Shown here: positions 6,205 through 9,676 of the stretch, one piece after another | Position numbering within the stretch: the stretch's first letter is position 1 | Layout of the letters: every line of letters begins with the position of its first letter | DNA from: JACKGW01 sp964586025 | GTDB lineage: Bacteria > Planctomycetota > PLA2 > JAEUHO01 | NCBI GenBank assembly: GCA_964586025.1 | Contig: CAZPGF010000106.1 | Span: 1-9,676 of the forward strand | Length of the DNA stretch: 9,676 bases | Direction: 5' to 3' | Program-made: the position numbers and the translations under genes | Notes under the pieces: model-generated | The model's input: the letters and a program-made list of their open reading frames with translations, nothing else | The model's database searches: none | Told to the model about the DNA's origin: nothing

Positions 6205-7616
6205 GCGACGGCCCGCACGTTCTCGTGATCGGTGCCGGCGGGCTCGGCTGCGCGGCGGGGTGGGCGCTCGCGGTCGAGGGCGTGGGGCGCATCACGTTCA
6301 TCGACTCGGATCGCGTGGAGCGCTCCAACCTTCCGCGGCAGGTCCTGTTCGAGGACGAAGACATCGGGCGACCGAAGGCGCTCGCGGCGGCGGCTCGACT
6401 CGCATCGACCTATCGCGTCGTGACGGAGGGCGTCCACGATCGATTCGACGAGCGACGCCTCGACTCGCTCGGCGCGCGCGTCGACGTGTGGATCGACGCG
6501 ACCGACGGAGCATGGGTGAAGGATTGGGTGGCGCGCGCGGCCGTCTCGATGCGCAAGCCGTTGGCGCACGCTGCGGCGCTCGGCGCCGAGGGGCGCCTGC
6601 TCGCGGTGCCCGCCGGGGGACGTCCCTGCCTCGCCTGCCTGTTCGGGCGCATCGAGGACGAGGGAGGTCGCTGCGCCGATCTCGGCGTCTACAACGGCGC
6701 GGTCGGCACGACCGGAGCGCTCGCCGCGCGTCTCGCGCTCCACCTCGCGGCCGATCGGGTCGAACGGTCCCGCTACGACGTGCTCGACTTCGCCAGTGGG
6801 CGCGCTCTCTCCCTCGGCGCGGCGCCCGACCCGCACTGCCCGGTCTGCGCGACCGGCCGGGCCCCCCTCGACCTCGGGCCGCTCGATGTCGGGCCGCCCT
6901 GTCGCGTTCCGAGCGACGAGGACCGGGCGGCGGATGTCGAGGCGTGGTTCGACGAGACGCTGCCGGCGCTGCGTCTCGAGACGACGCGCTGTCCGCTGAA
7001 CCTCCTGCGCGTCCGCGACGCGCTCGGCGCCCTCGCACCGGGCCGGCGGTTGCTGGTGCGTCTCGGTGAGGAGGGCGCACAGACGGTTCCCGACGGCGTG
7101 CGCGCGGCGGGCCATCGCGTCCTCGCGCGGCGTGCGCGCGGCGCCGGTCTGGACCTCGTCGTCGAAGCCGGCGAGGGGGGCCGGTCCTCCGGGCCGGCGA
7201 TCGATCTCGAGCGATACGCCCGACAGGTCGTGCTCGACGACCTGGGGGTCGTCGGTCAGCGGCGCCTGCTCGACGCGACCGTCGTGGTGCACGGCGGAGG
7301 TGTCGAAGCTCGTGTGGCGGCACGCTACCTCGCCGCGGCCGGCGTCACGGTGGCGCGCTGCGCCGGAAGCGACGTCGCCTGCGTCGAGTTCCCCGACCGC
7401 CGTCGGTTCGGTGCGTCCGCCGACGGGGGCGTGCGCGAACTTTCGGCCGGCGCTTTCGCCGCGCCCGCGTCCGGCGCGCTCGCCGTCGCGCGCGGCGCGC
7501 TGCTCGCCGACGAGGTCGAGCGAAGGATCCTCCACCCGCATCGCGCCCGCCGCGGCAGTCTCGATCTGCACGACCTCGGTCAGGGCATCGCGAAGCGGGA
7601 GAACATGTCCGCGTAG
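6201..7616 (+). CDS. ThiF/MoeB-like E1 - TusA-like - degenerate E1 fusion
   Basis: A 471-residue predicted sulfur-transfer enzyme. Domain 1 (1-220) is a full ThiF/MoeB-type adenylation domain: nucleotide loop GAGGLG (11-16), D35-S-D-x-V-E-x-SNLPRQ (to 47), GRPK (56-59), D99-A-T-D102, zinc pairs CLAC (143-146) and CPVC (213-216), and Cys158 at the position of the sulfur-accepting cysteine, followed by GVYNGAVGTTGALAA. It starts directly at the Rossmann strand and lacks the usual N-terminal RYxRQ helix. Domain 2 (about 255-322) resembles TusA, with RCP around Cys264 (the second Pro of CPxP is Asn), then LLRVRDALGALAPG. Domain 3 (about 336-445) restarts an E1 fold with RYARQ (338-342) and GQRRLL, but its loop is degenerate (HGGGVE, 364-369) and the middle, including the zinc cysteines, is missing. 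Known families: ThiF/MoeB adenylate the C-terminus of ThiS/MoaD; TusA carries persulfide. Inference: sulfur is passed within the chain. No carrier protein is seen nearby. ATG at 6201 overlaps the previous stop. Confidence 0.85.
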   Translation: MSDGPHVLVIGAGGLGCAAGWALAVEGVGRITFIDSDRVERSNLPRQVLFEDEDIGRPKALAAAARLASTYRVVTEGVHDRFDERRLDSLGARVDVWIDATDGAWVKDWVARAAVSMRKPLAHAAALGAEGRLLAVPAGGRPCLACLFGRIEDEGGRCADLGVYNGAVGTTGALAARLALHLAADRVERSRYDVLDFASGRALSLGAAPDPHCPVCATGRAPLDLGPLDVGPPCRVPSDEDRAADVEAWFDETLPALRLETTRCPLNLLRVRDALGALAPGRRLLVRLGEEGAQTVPDGVRAAGHRVLARRARGAGLDLVVEAGEGGRSSGPAIDLERYARQVVLDDLGVVGQRRLLDATVVVHGGGVEARVAARYLAAAGVTVARCAGSDVACVEFPDRRRFGASADGGVRELSAGAFAAPASGALAVARGALLADEVERRILHPHRARRGSLDLHDLGQGIAKRENMSA

Positions 7617-8482
7617 AACGCGAGCAGCCGCGCGGCGATCAACGCGCCGATGGCGAGCAGGCCGATCGTCGGCACCATCGCCTCGATCCGGGTTCGCCAC
7701 GACGTCGCGTCCTCGCCGAGGCGTGCGGCGCCGTGGCGACAGGCCGCCGAGAGGTTCCCGGCGCCTTCAGCCGTCACGAGTTCGGCGCGAATGGACTCCG
7801 GCGTCGCATGCCACGCCGACGACAGCAGGCGTCCGCGTCGCACGGCGTCGGCGCCGATGACGAGATCCGCCGCGACGCGACCGCCTGCGCCCGCGTCGGC
7901 GGCGAGTTGCGAGGCGCGATCCAGGCGGATTCCCGCGTCGTGCGCGTCGGCGAGCGCGAGCAGCGCCCGCACGTCCGCGTCGAGCACGCGCCCCGCGTTC
8001 CACCATCGCCGACGCACGCTCCGTCGGGGCGTGCCGGTGCCCGCACCCGGCGAGAGCAGATGACGTGCGCCCGCGTGGAGTCCCCACGCGAGCGCGAGAA
8101 CGGCGACGGACCACCGCAGACCGGCGATGGGGCGTCCGGCAACCCAGTCGGGAACGGCCATGAGGAGCGCGCCGACGTGCGCGAGCACGAGGGGGTAGGC
8201 GAGCGCACGAGCCGCCGAACTCCGGGTGCGCGCGAGCAACTCGTGTCGCGTGGCGAGCCGTTCGAGCACGTCGCCGAGTTGGCCGCTCGCGTCGCCCGCC
8301 TCGATCAACGCGCGGTCGAGGGGGGCCGGGTCGGGCACCAGCACCTCGTGGAGCGGCGAGCCTCGGCGAATCCGATCGGCCGCGGACGGGCCGAGGACGT
8401 CGCCGACCGCGGTCGTCCATGCGACGCCCGCGCGGTGGAGCGCGGCGAGTCGGCGGTATCGGCTGGCGGCATCTCGATCCAT
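7580..8482 (-). CDS. Type II secretion GspF/PilC-like inner-membrane protein
   Basis: A 300-residue membrane protein with two copies of the T2SS F domain, the fold of the platform protein that couples the assembly ATPase to pseudopilus or pilus growth. Copy 1 (about 5-112) has LRRLAALHRAGV-like helices, the acidic motif EAGDASGQLGDVLERLA (61-77) and a span near 96-112. A second span is at about 122-138. Copy 2 (about 168-292) has the matching TAEGAGNLSAAC (237-248) and a final span (about 270-289). It is shorter than the usual ~400 residues because the N-terminal region is reduced. The ATG at 8482 starts where family similarity starts; no clear Shine-Dalgarno is visible. The frame is open far upstream (to 9550), but that part is antisense to the zinc-ribbon gene. 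Its last 37 bases overlap the end of the E1/TusA gene tail to tail. No GspE, GspG or other partners are in the window. Confidence 0.85.
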   Translation of the reverse strand: MDRDAASRYRRLAALHRAGVAWTTAVGDVLGPSAADRIRRGSPLHEVLVPDPAPLDRALIEAGDASGQLGDVLERLATRHELLARTRSSAARALAYPLVLAHVGALLMAVPDWVAGRPIAGLRWSVAVLALAWGLHAGARHLLSPGAGTGTPRRSVRRRWWNAGRVLDADVRALLALADAHDAGIRLDRASQLAADAGAGGRVAADLVIGADAVRRGRLLSSAWHATPESIRAELVTAEGAGNLSAACRHGAARLGEDATSWRTRIEAMVPTIGLLAIGALIAARLLAFYADMFSRFAMP

Positions 8483-8569
8483 CAGCGGTGACTGTACGGG
8501 GGAGGCTCGCCGCCCCGTGCGCGGGTAGGATGCGCGGCGCCGATCCGACGTCCTTCCGCGAGGGTGCCC
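8483..8569. promoter_or_regulatory. Short divergent promoter region
   Basis: These 87 bases separate the GspF-like gene (minus) and the zinc-ribbon gene (plus). A -10-like TAGGAT lies at 8526-8531 on the plus strand, similar to TAGGCT before the secreted-protein gene, but no -35 partner is visible at normal spacing. GAGGG (8560-8564) five bases before the ATG is a good ribosome site for the plus-strand gene. Confidence 0.35.
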
Positions 8570-9676
8570 ATGTCCCAGGTCGTTCAGTGCCCCACGTGCA
8601 GCAAGCGATTCCGCCTGCCGCCGAATCCTCCGGCCACGTTCACCTGTCGCGAGTGCAGCACGGTGATGGACCTCTCCGACTTCGGTGGTCGGTCCGCGCC
8701 GGCCGCGCCGTCGGCGCCGGTGCGTCGCGGCGCCGCCGCGCCGAGTCGTTCCGCTGCGCCGAGTCGTTCCGCCGCGCCGAGTCGCTCCGCACCGCCGTCG
8801 CGGGGCGCGGGCGCCCCTCGCGGAGGCGGTGCGTCGCGTGGTCGGTCGCGGGCTCCCGAGGTGGAGGACGACGGCGCGGGTCGGCGCGGTGGCTATCCGA
8901 CGCGCAAGCGCAATAACGCGCCGTTGATCCTGAGTGCGGTCGGGGTCGTCGTGATGGCGGTGATCGTGGTCGTCGCGATGTCGTCGAAGGGCGGCGACGA
9001 CGAACCGAACAAGGACACGTCCGCATCGACGGACGACCGCGCCGGGACGAGCGCCCCGGTCGCGATGGGCTCGTCGCAGGGCACGACCCCGCCGGCTGCC
9101 AGCCGACCCGCCGCCTCGTCGGCGTCCCCGGCCTCGCCGGGGTCGCCCGCCGCGCCCGCCGGGTCGCCGGACACCACCGCGCCGGCGCCGGCGCCCGAGC
9201 CGCCCAAGCGTCGTCCGACGAGCGTCTCCGACGTCACGCTGAAGGACTTCCCGTGGCCGGAAGAGGTCGATGTGGCGATTCGCGAACAGGCCGAAACCCA
9301 TCTCGAGGGCATCCGCCGCGGCGGTCGCGACCAGCGCGAGGCCGAGAAGTGGTTCCAGGCGCAGGGGCGACCCGTCGCCGGGCGGTTGATCGCCGAGTTC
9401 AAGCGCCTCCACGATCAATCGAACGGTTGGGAGGACGTGCCGTCGAACATCGAGTACAAGTCGATCACGGCGACGATCGACACCACGCTGCGCTTGATCG
9501 ACGGCGTGCTCGATCGCACGTTCGACATGAAGGGCGACACGCTCCGCCACACGAGCACGCAGCGTCAGATCATGCTCGTCACGCGCCGATGGACGTACTG
9601 GTGGGAAAAGGAGCTCTGGAAGACGAACCCCCTGCCGCCGTGGGACCCCTTCGCCGACGGGCAGGAATTCTTCACC
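8570..9676 (+). CDS. Zinc-ribbon, single-span membrane protein, 3' end beyond window
   Basis: Open for 369 codons with no stop before the window ends. The ATG at 8570 has GAGGG five bases upstream. Residues 7-29 form an MJ0042-like zinc ribbon with CPTC (7-10) and CREC (26-29). A Ser/Ala/Pro/Arg-rich linker follows, holding three tandem AAPSRS units (56-73), then a Gly/Arg-rich basic patch (80-116). One membrane span lies at about 117-137. After it comes an Asp-rich, then Pro/Ala/Ser-rich linker (140-215) and a folded C-terminal domain from about 220, with KDFPWPEEVDVAIREQAETH, an amphipathic helical part (240-285) and a Trp-rich end (RRWTYWWEKELW, 339-350). With the positive-inside rule, the ribbon is cytoplasmic and the C-terminal domain periplasmic. 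The ribbon could bind nucleic acid or protein, so the protein may link the two compartments. I do not recognise the C-terminal domain and no function is assigned. Confidence 0.83.
   Translation, partial: MSQVVQCPTCSKRFRLPPNPPATFTCRECSTVMDLSDFGGRSAPAAPSAPVRRGAAAPSRSAAPSRSAAPSRSAPPSRGAGAPRGGGASRGRSRAPEVEDDGAGRRGGYPTRKRNNAPLILSAVGVVVMAVIVVVAMSSKGGDDEPNKDTSASTDDRAGTSAPVAMGSSQGTTPPAASRPAASSASPASPGSPAAPAGSPDTTAPAPAPEPPKRRPTSVSDVTLKDFPWPEEVDVAIREQAETHLEGIRRGGRDQREAEKWFQAQGRPVAGRLIAEFKRLHDQSNGWEDVPSNIEYKSITATIDTTLRLIDGVLDRTFDMKGDTLRHTSTQRQIMLVTRRWTYWWEKELWKTNPLPPWDPFADGQEFFT
8735..8788 (+). repeat. Three 18-bp tandem repeats inside a coding linker
   Basis: Units at 8735-8752, 8753-8770 and 8771-8788 each encode AAPSRS and differ at only two positions, at codon third bases (GCC/GCT and CGT/CGC). 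A partial fourth copy (APPSR) follows. The repeat length is a multiple of three, so copy-number change would keep the frame. Confidence 0.85.

Noticed and set aside
6048..7700. 550-residue minus-strand open frame
   Set aside because: It is the antisense shadow of the E1/TusA fusion and of the membrane-protein gene, which have recognisable motifs and coupled starts.
8483..9550. N-terminal extension of the GspF-like frame to give 656 residues
   Set aside because: The extension is antisense to the zinc-ribbon gene and is made of Arg/Gly-rich low-complexity sequence. Family similarity starts at the ATG at 8482.

Overview
This is a very GC-rich bacterial chromosomal window with almost exclusively G/C third codon positions, which is why long antisense shadow frames are common. 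It holds eight protein genes (two cut by the window edges) and one tRNA. The gene types suggest a Planctomycetota or similar GC-rich Gram-negative lineage: an ArgG of the subfamily I associate with Bacteroidetes, a lipoprotein with squalene-cyclase-like repeats, an isolated two-domain GspF-like protein, and a zinc-ribbon protein with one membrane span. That assignment is inference from gene style only. No mobile element, CRISPR array, rRNA or integrase was seen.

Layout. Minus strand, 1-1176: argininosuccinate synthase (argG), lacking only its C-terminal end. Minus, 1470-2414: CorA-type Mg2+ channel. Minus, 2476-2552: tRNA-Arg(ACG) with encoded CCA. Plus, 2854-3471: small secreted cysteine-motif protein of unknown function. 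Minus, 3544-3975: DUF309 protein with a probable TTG start. Plus, 4193-7616: a tightly packed three-gene cassette. Minus, 7580-8482: GspF/PilC-like membrane protein whose 3' end overlaps the cassette tail to tail by 37 bp. Plus, 8570 to the window end: zinc-ribbon, single-span membrane protein with a conserved-looking C-terminal domain.

The most interesting locus is the cassette at 4193-7616. A lipoprotein with an alpha/alpha-toroid-like fold is followed, through GTGA and ATGA stop/start overlaps, by a polytopic membrane protein and then a 471-residue fusion. The fusion has three parts: a full ThiF/MoeB (E1-like) adenylation domain without its usual N-terminal RYxRQ helix, a TusA-like sulfur-carrier domain, and a shortened E1-like domain that keeps RYARQ but has lost the nucleotide-binding glycines. 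This resembles the active/inactive half arrangement of eukaryotic E1 enzymes, with a sulfur-transfer domain inserted between the halves. No ThiS/MoaD-type carrier protein is visible in the window. The 217-bp divergent region before the cassette is rich in perfect inverted repeats, including a 13-bp pair just before the lipoprotein ribosome binding site.
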